Counted from the first letter of the stretch, positions 7,458 through 20,718 are shown. The stretch: 64,000 nucleotides of DNA from Desulfobulbus sp. (GCA_031280615.1 JAITGO010000017.1:372001-436000); one strand, 5' to 3'. The notes: a model not told the origin generated them from the sequence alone. Numbers and translations: made by a program.

Positions 7458-8657
7458 ATGATGAATGCCGCGAAAACGTTCAAAGTATTGCTGGTGTGCG
7501 GGTTGATGGTCGGAGTGCTCACGGCGGTCGGATGCAAACAGGCTGCCCCTCCGGAGAAGGCGGCTGGCAGCAAGGGGCCACCTGAAGTCGGGTTCGTTGC
7601 CGTCAAACCGGAAGCGGTCACCTTGACCACGGAACTCACCGGGCGGATATCGGCGCAGATGGTGTCGGAGGTCCGTCCCCAGGTTGGCGGTATCATTAAG
7701 AAACGGTTGTTTGAGGAGGGCGGTCGGGTCAAGGCCGGCGAGGTCCTCTATCAGATCGATCCCGCCACCTATCAGGCGGCCGTGGCCAGTGCCAAGGCCG
7801 CCTTGCTCAAGGCCGAGGCCAATGCCTTTTCCCTGCGGAAAAAAGCCGAGCGCTATCGTCAATTGGTGAGCATCGATGCGGTCAGCAAGCAGGAATACGA
7901 CGATGCCACCGCGGCCATCAACCAGGCTGAGGCGGACATCGAAAACAGCAAGGCCACCCTGGAAACGGCTAAGATCAATCTTGCCTACACCAAGGTTACC
8001 GCGCCGATCGACGGAGTAATCGGCCGTTCGTCGATTACCCCGGGCGCCCTGGTGACGGCGAACCAGGAGTCGGCCCTGGCCACCATCCAGCAACTCGATC
8101 CGGTCTTTGTCGACGTCACCCAGTCGAGCGCCGAAATGCTGCGGCTGAAAAAAAGCCTGGCAAGCGGCGAGCTGAAAGGCGGAGGACAGGGACAGGCCCA
8201 GGTCCGGTTGGTGCTCGAAGACGGTTCCGCCTATCCGCAGGAGGGTATCCTCAAATTCAGCGAGGTGTCGGTGGACCAGACCACCGGTTCGGTGACCCTG
8301 CGCGCCCAGTTTCCCAACCCCGAGCAATTGCTGCTGCCCGGCATGTTTGTCCGCGCCATTGTCCGGGAAGGGGTGCGCGAACAGGCCATGCTGGTCCCCC
8401 AGCGGGGCGTGAGCCGGAATACCGCCGGAGTGGCGACCGCTTTGGTGGTAGGGGCCGACGAGACGGTGGAGCCGCGCACGATCAAAACCGAGCGGGCAAT
8501 AGGCGATGCCTGGCTGGTGACCGGCGGTTTGCAGGCCGGCGACCGGGTCATCGTCGAAGGGCTTCAACGGATCCGGCCGGGCGTGCAGGTCAAGGCCACG
8601 CCGTTTGCGGATAAGGCCGCGGCAGCCGGCAGCCCCGCCCCGGCAGCCAAGCCCTGA
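7458..8657 (+). CDS. acrA: RND efflux periplasmic adaptor subunit (AcrA/MexA type)
   Basis: A 399-residue membrane-fusion protein linking the inner-membrane RND pump to the outer membrane channel. A lipoprotein signal peptide ends in the lipobox LTAVGC (Cys near residue 26). Then come the barrel-sandwich half (SEVRPQVGGIIKKRLFEEGGRVKAGE), an alpha-helical hairpin (residues ~100-165), the second lipoyl half (YTKVTAPIDGVIGRS) and the beta-barrel and membrane-proximal domains ending ERIRPG-like (LQRIRPGVQV). Two ATGs lie in tandem at 7458 and 7461, with AAGG upstream. It is the first gene of the four-gene efflux operon; the RND gene starts 13 bases after its stop. Confidence 0.95.
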   Translation: MMNAAKTFKVLLVCGLMVGVLTAVGCKQAAPPEKAAGSKGPPEVGFVAVKPEAVTLTTELTGRISAQMVSEVRPQVGGIIKKRLFEEGGRVKAGEVLYQIDPATYQAAVASAKAALLKAEANAFSLRKKAERYRQLVSIDAVSKQEYDDATAAINQAEADIENSKATLETAKINLAYTKVTAPIDGVIGRSSITPGALVTANQESALATIQQLDPVFVDVTQSSAEMLRLKKSLASGELKGGGQGQAQVRLVLEDGSAYPQEGILKFSEVSVDQTTGSVTLRAQFPNPEQLLLPGMFVRAIVREGVREQAMLVPQRGVSRNTAGVATALVVGADETVEPRTIKTERAIGDAWLVTGGLQAGDRVIVEGLQRIRPGVQVKATPFADKAAAAGSPAPAAKP

Positions 8658-8670
8658 GGAGTAACCGACC

Positions 8671-11600
8671 ATGTCCCGGTTTTTCATCGATCGTCCCATT
8701 TTCGCCTGGGTCATTGCCATCATGACCATGCTGGCCGGCCTGTTGTCCATCCATCAGCTGCCGGTCTCCCAGTATCCGGCGATCGCGCCCCCGCAGATCG
8801 CCATTAACGCCACCTATCCCGGCGCCTCGGCCCAGACCGTGCAAGACACCGTGACCCAGGTGATCGAGCAGAAGCTCAACGGCATCGACAACCTGATCTA
8901 TATGTCCTCCACCAGCGATTCCGCGGGTGCGGTTTCCATCACGTTGACCTTCAAGGCCGGAACCGACCCCAATATCGCCCAGGTCCAGGTGCAGAACAAA
9001 TTGCAGCTGGCGGTGCCGCTGCTGCCCGAAGTGGTCCAGCGCCAGGGGATCGCGGTGGTCAAGTCGACCAGGAACTTTCTCTTGATCGTCGGCCTGGTTT
9101 CCGAAGACGGTTCCATGGATCGCAACGACCTCTGCGACTACATGGTGTCCAATATCCAGGATATCGTCAGCCGTCTCGACGGCGTGGGCGAATTGATGGT
9201 GTTCGGCACCCAGAATGCCATGCGGATTTGGGTGAATCCGAACAAACTCACCAATTACCACCTTACCATCAACGATATCGTCACCGCCCTGGAAGCCCAG
9301 AACGCCCAGATATCCGCCGGCCAGCTCGGCGGTTTGCCCGCGGTCGAGGGCCAACAGCTCAATGCGACGATCACCGCCCGTACCCTGCTCCGGACCGCGG
9401 AACAATTCGGGGCCATTGTCCTGCGGACCAACACCGACGGTTCCGTCATCCAGCTCAAGGATGTGGCGGATTGCAAGGTCGGCACCGAGGACTACGGCCT
9501 TCACTCGTTTTACAACGGCAAACCCATGGGTGGCATGGCCATCCGGCTCGCCTCCGGGGCCAACGCCTTGGATACCGGCAACCGAGTCAAGGACAAGATG
9601 CTTGAATTGTCGAAGTATTTTCCCTCCGGCATGAAAGTGGTCTATCCGTACGACACCACGCCCTTTGTCAAGATATCGATCAAGGAGGTGGTGCATACCC
9701 TGGCCGAGGCGGTGGTGCTGGTTTTTCTGGTCATGTTCCTGTTCCTACAAAATTTTCGAGCGACAATCATCCCCACCATCGCGGTGCCGGTGGTCCTGCT
9801 CGGTACCATGGGGGTGCTGGCAGCGGCCGGCTATTCGATCAACACCCTGACGATGTTCGCCCTGGTCATCGTCATCGGTCTGCTGGTCGACGACGCCATC
9901 GTGGTGGTGGAGAACGTGGAACGGATCATGTCCGAACAGGGGATGTCGCCCCGCGACGCCACCATCAAGTCCATGGGCCAGATCACCAGCGCCCTGTGGG
10001 GCATTGCCACCGTGCTGACCGCGGTCTTCCTGCCCATGGCCTTTTTCGGTGGCTCCACCGGTGTCATCTACCGCCAGTTCTCCATTACCATCATCGCCGC
10101 CATGATTCTCTCGGTCATGGTGGCGATGATCCTCACCCCGGCCCTGTGCACGACCTTGCTCCGCCCGGTCGACCGAGGACATTCGGCCGGTGGCCGTGGC
10201 ATATTCGGTCGATTTTTTCGCTGGTTCAACCGATGCTTCGATGCGGGGCGAACCACCTACGAGGGCATTGTCGACCGCTCCTTCGACAAAAAATGGCGGT
10301 ACCTGATCTTTTACGGGGTGATCGTCTTGATCATGGTCCATTTCTTCCTGCGCCTGCCCACCTCCTTTTTGCCCGACGAGGACCAGGGCTTTCTCATCTG
10401 CCAGGTGCAACTCCCGGCCGGGGCGACCCAGGAACGGACCATCGACGTGATCCGGAAGCTGGAGCAGCATTTCCTGACCCAGGAAACAACCGCGGTTGAA
10501 TGCGTGATTACGGTCACCGGCTTCAGTTTTGCCGGCCGTGGCCAGAACATGGGCCTGGCCTTTGTCAAACTCAAGGATTGGGGGCTGCGCCAGAGCAAGG
10601 ATCTGAAGGCCCCGGCCATCGCCGGCCGGGCCATGAAGGCCTTCGGGGAATTCCGCGACGGCCTGGCCTTTGCCTTTTCACCGCCGGCCGTCATCGAGCT
10701 GGGCGTGGCCAACGGGTTTGACCTCCAGTTGCAGGACCGTGCCGGTCTGGGACATGAAAAGCTGATGGAGGCCCGGAACCAGTTGCTGGGCATGGCCACC
10801 AAAAACCCGAAACTGGTCGCGGTCCGCCCGAACGGCCAGGACGATTCGCCTCAGTTCAAGCTGGAGATCGACGATGTCCGCGCCGGTGCCCTCGGGGTCA
10901 CGGCCCAGGATATCAACCAGGCCCTCTCCACGGCCTGGGGTGGTTCGTATATCAACGACTTCATCCAAAACGGCCGGGTAAAAAAGGTCTACCTCCAGGC
11001 CGAAGCCCCATACCGCATGCTGCCGGAAAACCTGAACGATTGGTACGTCAGCAACAACAAGAAGGAAATGGTCCCGTTTTCCGCCTTTGCCACCGCTCAC
11101 TGGCAGTACGGATCGCCCAGGTTGGAGCGCTATAACGGCATTCCCTCGGTGGAGATCCTCGGTCAGGCCGCGCCCGGCATCAGCACCGGCGAGGCCATGG
11201 CGGAGGTCGAGGCCATGGTGGCTCAACTGCCCAACGGCATTGGCTACGAATGGACCGGACTGTCCTACGAGGAAAAGAACGCCGGCGCCCAGGCCCCGGC
11301 CCTGTATGCCATTTCCCTGCTGGTGGTGTTTCTCGCCGTGGCCGCCTTGTACGAAAGCTGGACCATCCCTTTCGTCAACCTGTTGATGCTGCCGCTGGGA
11401 CTAGTGGGCGCGGTCACGGCCGTGACCCTGCGGGTGCTGCCCAACGACGTCTATCTCCAGATCGGGCTCTTGACCACGGTTGGCCTGTCGACCAAGAATG
11501 CCATCTTGATCATCCAGTTCATCAAGGAACGGATGGGCAGGGGACAGGAATTGGTCGAGGCGACGCTGGCCGCGGTGAAGATCAGGCTGCGGCCGGTCAT

Positions 11601-11838
11601 CATGACCTCGCTGGCGTTTTTCTTCGGCACCCTGCCGCTGGCTCTGACCAAGGGAGCGGGGGCGGCCGCGCAGAATGCCATCGGTACCGCCGTCACCGGC
11701 GGCCTGCTTTCGGCCACCTTCATCGATCTGATCTTCATTCCCTTCTTCTTTGTGCTCATTTCGCGCCTGTTCGGCCGGAAAAACAAGCAGCAAATCACGC
11801 CGGTCCCCTCGTCCGGCAATGGAACGGAGGTGCGCTGA
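8671..11838 (+). CDS. acrB: RND multidrug efflux transporter (AcrB/MexB, HAE1 family)
   Basis: A 1055-residue inner-membrane proton/drug antiporter. The start [20 protein letters not shown] is the standard HAE1 beginning. TM4 carries the proton-relay pair in [14 protein letters not shown], and TM10 has the matching lysine in [16 protein letters not shown]. Two large periplasmic loops (about residues 30-340 and 560-870) separate the membrane halves, which together make the usual twelve helices. GAGGAG overlaps the previous stop, 9 bases upstream of the ATG. Amphiphilic drugs, dyes or bile-like compounds are typical substrates, but specificity cannot be read from the sequence. Confidence 0.97.
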   Translation: MSRFFIDRPIFAWVIAIMTMLAGLLSIHQLPVSQYPAIAPPQIAINATYPGASAQTVQDTVTQVIEQKLNGIDNLIYMSSTSDSAGAVSITLTFKAGTDPNIAQVQVQNKLQLAVPLLPEVVQRQGIAVVKSTRNFLLIVGLVSEDGSMDRNDLCDYMVSNIQDIVSRLDGVGELMVFGTQNAMRIWVNPNKLTNYHLTINDIVTALEAQNAQISAGQLGGLPAVEGQQLNATITARTLLRTAEQFGAIVLRTNTDGSVIQLKDVADCKVGTEDYGLHSFYNGKPMGGMAIRLASGANALDTGNRVKDKMLELSKYFPSGMKVVYPYDTTPFVKISIKEVVHTLAEAVVLVFLVMFLFLQNFRATIIPTIAVPVVLLGTMGVLAAAGYSINTLTMFALVIVIGLLVDDAIVVVENVERIMSEQGMSPRDATIKSMGQITSALWGIATVLTAVFLPMAFFGGSTGVIYRQFSITIIAAMILSVMVAMILTPALCTTLLRPVDRGHSAGGRGIFGRFFRWFNRCFDAGRTTYEGIVDRSFDKKWRYLIFYGVIVLIMVHFFLRLPTSFLPDEDQGFLICQVQLPAGATQERTIDVIRKLEQHFLTQETTAVECVITVTGFSFAGRGQNMGLAFVKLKDWGLRQSKDLKAPAIAGRAMKAFGEFRDGLAFAFSPPAVIELGVANGFDLQLQDRAGLGHEKLMEARNQLLGMATKNPKLVAVRPNGQDDSPQFKLEIDDVRAGALGVTAQDINQALSTAWGGSYINDFIQNGRVKKVYLQAEAPYRMLPENLNDWYVSNNKKEMVPFSAFATAHWQYGSPRLERYNGIPSVEILGQAAPGISTGEAMAEVEAMVAQLPNGIGYEWTGLSYEEKNAGAQAPALYAISLLVVFLAVAALYESWTIPFVNLLMLPLGLVGAVTAVTLRVLPNDVYLQIGLLTTVGLSTKNAILIIQFIKERMGRGQELVEATLAAVKIRLRPVIMTSLAFFFGTLPLALTKGAGAAAQNAIGTAVTGGLLSATFIDLIFIPFFFVLISRLFGRKNKQQITPVPSSGNGTEVR

Positions 11839-11839
11839 G

Positions 11840-13282
11840 ATGCAGCGAACCCAGCGGATTTCGATCACCTTGTGTCTGGCCATCGGCTTTGCCGCCGGTC
11901 TGGCCGGTTGTTCCACCCTGGCTCCTTCCTACAGCCGGCCCGCCGCCCCGGTCCCCGCCACCTGGCAAACCGGGGCCGATGCCCCGGAGAAGGCGCCCGG
12001 ACCGGGGCAACAGGATGCCGCCGCCGTTGCGTGGCGGGATTTTTATCTCGATCCCCGGCTGCAAAAGATCATTGCCCTGGGGCTGGAGCACAACCGGGAC
12101 CTGCGGGTGACGGCGCTCAATGTCGAGCGAACCCAGGCTCAATACCGGATTCAGTGGGCCGAGCTGATACCCAAGCTCAACGCCAACGGCGCCGCGGAAT
12201 ACCAACGGCAATCGGCTGATTTTTCCAACACCGGCGAGGCGAAGGATCTCCACCAGTACACGGTCGGGCTCGGCGTCACCTCTTATGAACTGGACCTGTT
12301 CGGCCGGCTGCGCAGTCTCAAGGATCAGGCCCTGGAGCAATACCTGGCCTCCGAGCAGGCGCAGCGGAGCGCACGGATCAGCCTGATCGCCCAGATTGCC
12401 GCCGGCTACCTGACCCTGGCCGCCGACCGGGATTTGCTCCAGCTGGCCCAGGAAACCCTGAAGACCCAGCAGGAGTCGTATCAACTCATCCAGCGGCGGT
12501 TCGAGGTCGGTGCCTCTTCCGAACTCGATTTGCGGCAGGCGCAAACCCAGGTCGAGTCGGCCCGGGTGGACGTGGCCCGGTTTTCCACCCTGGTGGCCCA
12601 GGACGAGGACAGCTTGAACCTGCTGGTCGGCACCAGGGTTCCGGCCGAGCTGCTGCCCGCGGGATTGACGGACCAGGTGGCAACGCTTGAGGGCATCACG
12701 CCGGGACTGTCTTCCGAGGTGCTGTTGCGGCGACCCGACGTCCTCCAGGCCGAAAACCTGCTCAAGGGCTATAACGCCAACATCGGCGCAGCGCGGGCGG
12801 CTTACTTCCCGCGGATCGTCCTGGTCGGCACCCTCGGTTCCGGCAGCAACGAGCTGTCCGGCCTTTTTACCACCGGTTCCGGCTCCTGGAGCTTTGTGCC
12901 GCGCATCGATCTGCCGATTTTCGATGCCGGTGCCCGGGCCGCCCAGCTCCAGGTGGCCGAGATCGACCGGGACATCGCCGTGGCCCAGTACGAAAAGGCC
13001 ATCCAGGTTGCCTTCCGCGAAGTGGCCGACACCCTGGCCCAGCGCGGCAATGTCGAACAACAGCTGGCGGCCCAACTGGCCCTGCGCGATGCCACCGAGC
13101 GACGCTATGTGCTGGCCCGCGAGCGCTATCTCAAAGGGGTGGACAGTCATCTCAACGTGCTTGATGCCCAGCGCTCGCTGTACAGCGCCCAACAGGGCCT
13201 GGTCGACGTGCGCCTGGTTCGGCTGACCAACCTGGTTTCCCTGTACAAGGCCCTGGGAGGGGGATTGAAGACCGGCAGCTGA
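11840..13282 (+). CDS. RND outer membrane channel lipoprotein (OprM/NodT family)
   Basis: A 480-residue TolC-like channel. The true start is the ATG at 11840, one base after the acrB stop, with GGAGG at 11826-11830; the open frame continues upstream but only within acrB. The lipoprotein signal ends in LAGC, followed by STLAPSY, typical of NodT-family factors. Two repeated halves of coiled-coil OEP domain follow, with the usual RRPDVLQAENLL segment and the final helix carrying YLKGVDSHLNVLDAQRSLYSAQQ. With the two upstream genes it forms a complete tripartite pump. Confidence 0.95.
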   Translation: MQRTQRISITLCLAIGFAAGLAGCSTLAPSYSRPAAPVPATWQTGADAPEKAPGPGQQDAAAVAWRDFYLDPRLQKIIALGLEHNRDLRVTALNVERTQAQYRIQWAELIPKLNANGAAEYQRQSADFSNTGEAKDLHQYTVGLGVTSYELDLFGRLRSLKDQALEQYLASEQAQRSARISLIAQIAAGYLTLAADRDLLQLAQETLKTQQESYQLIQRRFEVGASSELDLRQAQTQVESARVDVARFSTLVAQDEDSLNLLVGTRVPAELLPAGLTDQVATLEGITPGLSSEVLLRRPDVLQAENLLKGYNANIGAARAAYFPRIVLVGTLGSGSNELSGLFTTGSGSWSFVPRIDLPIFDAGARAAQLQVAEIDRDIAVAQYEKAIQVAFREVADTLAQRGNVEQQLAAQLALRDATERRYVLARERYLKGVDSHLNVLDAQRSLYSAQQGLVDVRLVRLTNLVSLYKALGGGLKTGS

Positions 13283-13323
13283 GGTTTCGTTTCAGCGGAC
13301 GGCACTGGACAAGGAGGGGAAAT

Positions 13324-13956
13324 ATGGCCCGAAAAACGAAAGAGGAAGCACTGGCGACGCGGAACAGTATCGTGGATGCGGCGGTCCGGGTCTTTGCCGT
13401 CAAGGGAGTGGCGCGGACCTCGCTGGATGACATCGCCCGGGAGGCCGGGGTCACCCGGGGGGCCATCTACTGGCATTTCGCCAACAAGGCGGGTCTGCTC
13501 AACGCCCTGTGGGACCAGATCTTACAGTTTTACGCCCCCATGACCCAGGCGAGCGAGGCCCAGGACGAACCCGATCCGCTCGGCAAGATGAAAAACCTTT
13601 ACCTGACTTTTTTCACCGGCCTGGTGGAGGACCCGCGCCAGCAGCAGCTGTTCCGGGTGCTGTTCGACGACAGCGGCCCCAGCAAGGAGAGCGAGGCTAT
13701 GCGCCTCCGCCACATCCAGATACGCCGGGAACGGTTGCTCGGCATCCAGATCACCTTGACCAATGCCAAGGCAAAGGGGCAATTGCCACCGAACCTGGAT
13801 GTTCGGCAGGGGGCGATCAGCGTGCTGGTCTTTATTTACGGCCTGATCGCCAGCTGGATCACGACACCGGAGATGTTCGACATCAAAAAAGAGGGTGAGC
13901 GGTTCCTCGAGGGTATGTTCCAGATGCTGCGGACCGGTTTTCCCGAGCAGGGATAG
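13324..13956 (+). CDS. acrR: TetR-family repressor of the efflux operon (AcrR-like)
   Basis: A 210-residue regulator. The N-terminus MARKTKEEALATRNSIVDAA and the helix-turn-helix TSLDDIAREAGVTRGAIYWHF match the AcrR/TtgR group very closely. The C-terminal half is the ligand-binding and dimerisation domain. AAGGAGG lies 7 bases before the ATG. It is the last gene of the operon, 41 bases after the channel gene, so it is probably controlled by the same promoter and binds the palindrome at 7334-7353. In E. coli acrR is divergent from acrAB, so this terminal position differs. Confidence 0.93.
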   Translation: MARKTKEEALATRNSIVDAAVRVFAVKGVARTSLDDIAREAGVTRGAIYWHFANKAGLLNALWDQILQFYAPMTQASEAQDEPDPLGKMKNLYLTFFTGLVEDPRQQQLFRVLFDDSGPSKESEAMRLRHIQIRRERLLGIQITLTNAKAKGQLPPNLDVRQGAISVLVFIYGLIASWITTPEMFDIKKEGERFLEGMFQMLRTGFPEQG

Positions 13957-14183
13957 CCGGGAGCCGTCCTGCTGCCGATCCGCAAAGCGGTCCGGGCCGG
14001 TAACGCCGGCGGCGATCCTGCCAGCCGGTTGCCCGGTCCCGCTTCATTTCGTTTTCCCGTAGAGAAAAACATCTTTTTCCATCTCTATCCCCAACCTCTG
14101 CCGGCAGCTTGCGCCCGGTTTCAGCTAGAGTGTCCGGTCCGGCGCACGGCAAAATTGTTTGCGGGGCTCAAGGCGGGCGGGAA

Positions 14184-15302
14184 CTAAAGTCCCGGAATGC
14201 CTACTTGTTGAATGCGGACCGCGTTGAGCCCCTCTTCGTAGGCCGGCAGGGCGCCCAAGGTGCGGGAGAGGCGGAAGGCGAGGGCGTAGCACAGGACCCG
14301 GATGGGGTAGTCGCGCGGCAACTGTTGCAGATAGGGCTGAACCGTGACAAAATCCGTGGCTCCGTACTGTTGCATGATAAAGCGCAATCCGCCGTTCTTG
14401 GGGCCGATGTTGTACGCCAGCAGGCCGAGGAACAAGTCGCCGCGCATTTGGGCGAGATAATGCGTCAGGGTTGCGGCGGCCAGATAGCCGTTGTGCCGGT
14501 GGTCGTCGGGCTGGGGCTTGGCGACCTTCAGCCGGTCGGCTGCCGCTTGCATGGCGGATTCCGGAATCTGGGTGATCTGGAACAGGCCCTGGCCGCCGTC
14601 CTTGCTGTCCCTGGGCAAAAAGGACGACTCGGCGGCGGCGATGCCGTGGAGCAGGTCGGGGTCGAGCCCGAAGGCGGACGCCGCTGCATCGATTTCTCGG
14701 TCAAAGGGCTTGGCGCGATCGATGAGTTGCCGTAACTGGGCCGTGTCCAGGCGCCGGTAGGCGGCAAAGACCTGGTGGGCGAGGGTGGCGCGGCCGGCCT
14801 CCTCCTTGCCGCCGACCAGGATACGGAACTGGTTGAAGGCAAAGAAAAAATCGCCCCTGAGCGTCATGATGCCGGCGACCAGGGCCAGGGCCAGGGCAAT
14901 GAGTGCGGGCAAGAACATTTTTTTCTGCTGCAGCCAGGAGCGCAACCGCATCCAGCCGATCAGCAGCAGGGCCCCGGTCAAAATCAGGCCCAGCACGCCG
15001 AGGGTGAACGGCAGCAGGTGGGAAAAAAAACCAGTTCCGGAAAATTTGGCCGCCGCATACCCGAGCAGCACGACGATGCCGGTGAGCGTGGCCACGGCCA
15101 AGCCGAGGATTTCAAGCGAGGTCCAGGCAACCAGCCGCTTGGTCGAGATGGCCGGCTTCTTGCCCCGTCGTTTGCGGCCGGCTTTGCCGTTTGCAGGCCG
15201 GGAGCGCTTTTTGCCCGGCGTTTTTCGCCGTTTTGAGGGCGCAGTCGGGCTGCCCTCCACCGGGGGCGGTGGCGTTTCATGCTGTGCTGGAGGGGTGGAC
15301 AA
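14184..15302 (-). CDS. membrane-anchored lytic transglycosylase (SLT/goose-lysozyme fold)
   Basis: A 372-residue protein that probably cleaves peptidoglycan. The Lys/Arg-rich N-terminus (residues 1-50) is followed by three hydrophobic helices at about 60-85, 95-117 and 128-147. The SLT domain then has the catalytic Glu in GIAAAESSFLPRD (E225), GGQGLFQITQIPESAM and the LLAYNIGPKNGG motif. I chose the TTG at 15302 because AAGGAG lies 9 bases upstream; the open frame reaches 15446, but that extension is Cys/Arg-rich and unlike protein. Most lytic transglycosylases are lipoproteins or periplasmic, so a three-helix anchor is uncommon. The gene converges with acrR. Confidence 0.82.
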   Translation of the reverse strand: MSTPPAQHETPPPPVEGSPTAPSKRRKTPGKKRSRPANGKAGRKRRGKKPAISTKRLVAWTSLEILGLAVATLTGIVVLLGYAAAKFSGTGFFSHLLPFTLGVLGLILTGALLLIGWMRLRSWLQQKKMFLPALIALALALVAGIMTLRGDFFFAFNQFRILVGGKEEAGRATLAHQVFAAYRRLDTAQLRQLIDRAKPFDREIDAAASAFGLDPDLLHGIAAAESSFLPRDSKDGGQGLFQITQIPESAMQAAADRLKVAKPQPDDHRHNGYLAAATLTHYLAQMRGDLFLGLLAYNIGPKNGGLRFIMQQYGATDFVTVQPYLQQLPRDYPIRVLCYALAFRLSRTLGALPAYEEGLNAVRIQQVGIPGL

Positions 15303-15488
15303 ACCGCTTTTCTCCTTGATGGAAGCTCGCGCCGCCAGTCGTCGCCGCCTCAGGCGGGCGACAACCGGACCGGCGGTACACGTTGTCGGTGCAAAAAAAC
15401 AAGGGCACGGTCTGCGCCCATCGCAATCAATCCCGCAAGAAACCATTTCAGGCGGTTTGCTGTCAATCCTTCTTCAGGGAGAACATGT

Positions 15489-16313
15489 ATGGAACTTTTT
15501 ACCGTCAACCAGGAAACCTGCAACCGCGACGGCATCTGTGCCGCCGTCTGCCCGCTCGGAATCATTGCCTGGCGCCAGGGGGAATTGCCGGTTCCTGCGG
15601 CCGGGGCGGAACAAGCCTGCATCCGCTGTGGCCATTGCGTGGCGGTCTGCCCCACGGCCAGCCTGCATCATCGGGACATACCGTTGGAGGAGTGCCCGGC
15701 GGTCCGACCGGAGCTGCGGCTTGGGCCGGAACAGTGCGCGCACTTCATCCGCGCCCGGCGATCGATCCGGGCTTACAAGGAGCGGCCGGTGGAACGGGAG
15801 AAACTGGCCCAACTGATCGACATGGCCCGCTATGCCCCGTCGGGGGTCAATTCTCAAGGCGCGCACTGGCTGGTGATCGGCAACCACGAAGAGTTGCGTC
15901 GGCTCTCCGGCATGGTCATCGACTGGATGAGCTGGGTGCTGGCCGAAATGCCCGAGCTTGCCCGGGGGATGCATGTGCAACAGACCATTGAGCAATGGCA
16001 TGCCGGCCGGGATGTCATTCTCAGGGGCGCGCCGGTGCTGATCGTCGCCCATGCGGACAAGGAGCACCGCATGGCCGCCTCCACCTGCACCATTGCCTTG
16101 ACCACCTTGGAACTGGCCGCCACCAGTCTGGGACTGGGCGGCTGTTGGGCCGGATATTTCAATGCCGCGGCCACGGTTTTCCCGCCGCTGCAGGCGGCCC
16201 TGGGATTGCCGGAGGGACACCAGTGTTTCGGCGCGATGATGGTCGGCTATCCGAAATTCGCCTACCATCGTCTGCCCACCCGCAAGACGCCGCCGATCGA
16301 CTGGCGGATATAG
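15489..16313 (+). CDS. nitroreductase with N-terminal ferredoxin domain
   Basis: A 274-residue probable FMN enzyme fed by its own iron-sulfur clusters. Residues 8-58 form a two-cluster ferredoxin. The first motif is C11-NRDGI-C17-AAV-C21-P, in which Asp14 replaces the second cysteine, as in some archaeal ferredoxins. The second motif, CIRCGHCVAVCP, is complete. From residue ~85 it is a nitroreductase domain (RRSIRAYKERPV, MARYAPSGVNSQ, LGLGGCWAGYF). The ATG at 15489 has AGGGAG 8 bases upstream. Such fusions are common in strict anaerobes and may reduce nitro, quinone or flavin substrates; the physiological one is unknown. Confidence 0.9.
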   Translation: MELFTVNQETCNRDGICAAVCPLGIIAWRQGELPVPAAGAEQACIRCGHCVAVCPTASLHHRDIPLEECPAVRPELRLGPEQCAHFIRARRSIRAYKERPVEREKLAQLIDMARYAPSGVNSQGAHWLVIGNHEELRRLSGMVIDWMSWVLAEMPELARGMHVQQTIEQWHAGRDVILRGAPVLIVAHADKEHRMAASTCTIALTTLELAATSLGLGGCWAGYFNAAATVFPPLQAALGLPEGHQCFGAMMVGYPKFAYHRLPTRKTPPIDWRI

Positions 16314-16390
16314 GCCGCTGCATCGCCTGTCAAGAAAAGATGGCGCTGCCTTTTCAGGTATTTTTTACCTGACAGGTATCCTCCCGTCTT

Positions 16391-16432
16391 GGGGCGGGTT
16401 TTTCCCGAACCGCCTGCCGTAAAACCCCGCCC
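16391..16432. terminator. possible imperfect terminator hairpin after the nitroreductase gene
   Basis: GGGGCGGGTTTT near 16391-16402 and AAAACCCCGCCC near 16421-16432 are inverted copies differing by one base insertion. The arrangement could act in both directions. The signal is weak because the stem is interrupted and the loop is long. Confidence 0.3.
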
Positions 16433-16527
16433 GGTTGCGGGAAGCGGTTGCGCGGCGGGCGGCGATGGTTATAAAAGGAACACTTTGTTTTGTTCTTTCC
16501 AACCAAGCCCGAGCAAAAAGGTAATCG

Positions 16528-19299
<2,772 letters not shown>

Positions 19300-19445
19300 C
19301 GGCTACCGTGAAACGCGGCCCGGTTTTCGGGGAGTTGTCGCCCGCCATCTGAACGTGCGCCGCCGTGCCGTCTTGTCGCTTGGACGGACGGTGGCGTCTC
19401 GCCATCGCTGAGGGGCCGTGGCCCCGCAATCTCTGGGAGGTCGTT

Positions 19446-20624
19446 ATGGAGGCTGCGTTTGCCGGTGTGAAGGTGTTGGATGTTTCGCGTCTTTTGCCAG
19501 GTCCGTTCTGTTCCATGCTGCTGGCCGATTTCGGGGCCGAGGTCGTCAAGGTCGAGGACCCCGGCGGCGGCGACTACATCCGTTGGTGGCCGCCGTTTCT
19601 GGGGAAGAACAGCGGGTTCCACGTCGTCCTCAACCGCAACAAAAAATCTCTGACCCTGAACCTCAAGCATCCGGAAGGCAAGCGGATTTTCATGCGGCTG
19701 GCCGAGACGGCCGACGTGGTCCTGGAAGGGTTCCGGCCCGGGGTCATGGATCGGCTGGGCCTGGGATATGCGGCATTGCGGGCGATCAATCCCCGGCTGG
19801 TCTACTGCGCCGTCACCGGTTACGGCGCCGATGGGCCGCGGGCGCTCCGGGCCGGGCACGACATCAATTACCTGGCCTTGAACGGCGTGCTTTCCTACAG
19901 CGGGCGCCAGGGCAACCCGACCTTGTCCGGGGTGCAGATCGCCGATCTGGGCGGCGGCGCCCTGTATGCGGCCTTTGCCATCGCCACCGCTCTGTTTGCC
20001 CGCGAGCGGTTGGGGGAAGGGCAGTACATCGATCTGGCCATGGCCGACGGCGCCCTGACCTGGCACTGCCTGCGCTGGGGCAAATATCTGGCCGACGGCC
20101 TCGTGCCCGTCCAGGGCGACGATTTCCTCAACCACGGCTTTGCCTGCTACAATCTCTACGCCACCAGGGACGGCCGCACCATGTCGCTGGGAGCGCTGGA
20201 GCCGCAATTCTGGCAGCTGTTCTGCGAAACCGTGGGCCGGCCCGAATGGAACACGTCCCGATATTTCGAGCCCGGCCCGCATCAACGGGAGTTGCAGCGC
20301 GAGGTGACGGCGCTGTTTCTCACCAGGGATCTACGCGAATGGACGGAGCTGTTCGCCGGCGCCGACTGCTGCTGCGAGCCGGTGCTCAACCTGGACGAGG
20401 TCCTGGCCGACGAGCAGATCCGGCAGCGGCAGATGGTGGTGGAGATGATCCATGAAGCCTGGGGCACCTACCGGCAGCTGGGCATTGCCCCCAAGTTGTC
20501 GCGCACGCCGGGCACCATTCGCGGACATGCGCCGGAGCTGGGGGAACATACCACCGGGATTCTGGCGGCAATGGGAATCGATGCCGCCGAGCAGGCACAA
20601 CTGCGGGCCGCCAAGGCGATTTGA
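19446..20624 (+). CDS. CaiB/BaiF (class III) CoA-transferase
   Basis: A 392-residue enzyme that would move CoA between carboxylic acids. Family hallmarks are VKVLDVSRLLPGPFCSMLLADFGAEVVKVE at the N-terminus and NRNKKSLTLNLKHPEG, then GVMDRLGLGYAALRAINPRLVYCAVTGYG, with the Asp of the LAxxGVLSY/DLxGG region (IADLGGGALYA) following. The ATG at 19446 has GGGAGG 6 bases upstream; an in-frame upstream extension lacks a binding site. The substrate is not identifiable from sequence. Alpha-methylacyl-CoA racemases belong to the same family and are the alternative. Confidence 0.9.
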   Translation: MEAAFAGVKVLDVSRLLPGPFCSMLLADFGAEVVKVEDPGGGDYIRWWPPFLGKNSGFHVVLNRNKKSLTLNLKHPEGKRIFMRLAETADVVLEGFRPGVMDRLGLGYAALRAINPRLVYCAVTGYGADGPRALRAGHDINYLALNGVLSYSGRQGNPTLSGVQIADLGGGALYAAFAIATALFARERLGEGQYIDLAMADGALTWHCLRWGKYLADGLVPVQGDDFLNHGFACYNLYATRDGRTMSLGALEPQFWQLFCETVGRPEWNTSRYFEPGPHQRELQREVTALFLTRDLREWTELFAGADCCCEPVLNLDEVLADEQIRQRQMVVEMIHEAWGTYRQLGIAPKLSRTPGTIRGHAPELGEHTTGILAAMGIDAAEQAQLRAAKAI

Positions 20625-20718
20625 AGCGATTTGAACCAAGCCCGGCAGCGGCGCGGCAGGGCGGATCGGGACGATCAGCGGCTTTCGCGCGAAACGCGGG
20701 GCAGGAGGCGGGGGACGG

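Noticed and set aside
15303..15446. An N-terminal extension of the lytic transglycosylase to 15446
   Set aside because: The extension is Cys/Arg-rich and not membrane- or signal-like, whereas a TTG with AAGGAG nearby gives a better start at 15302.
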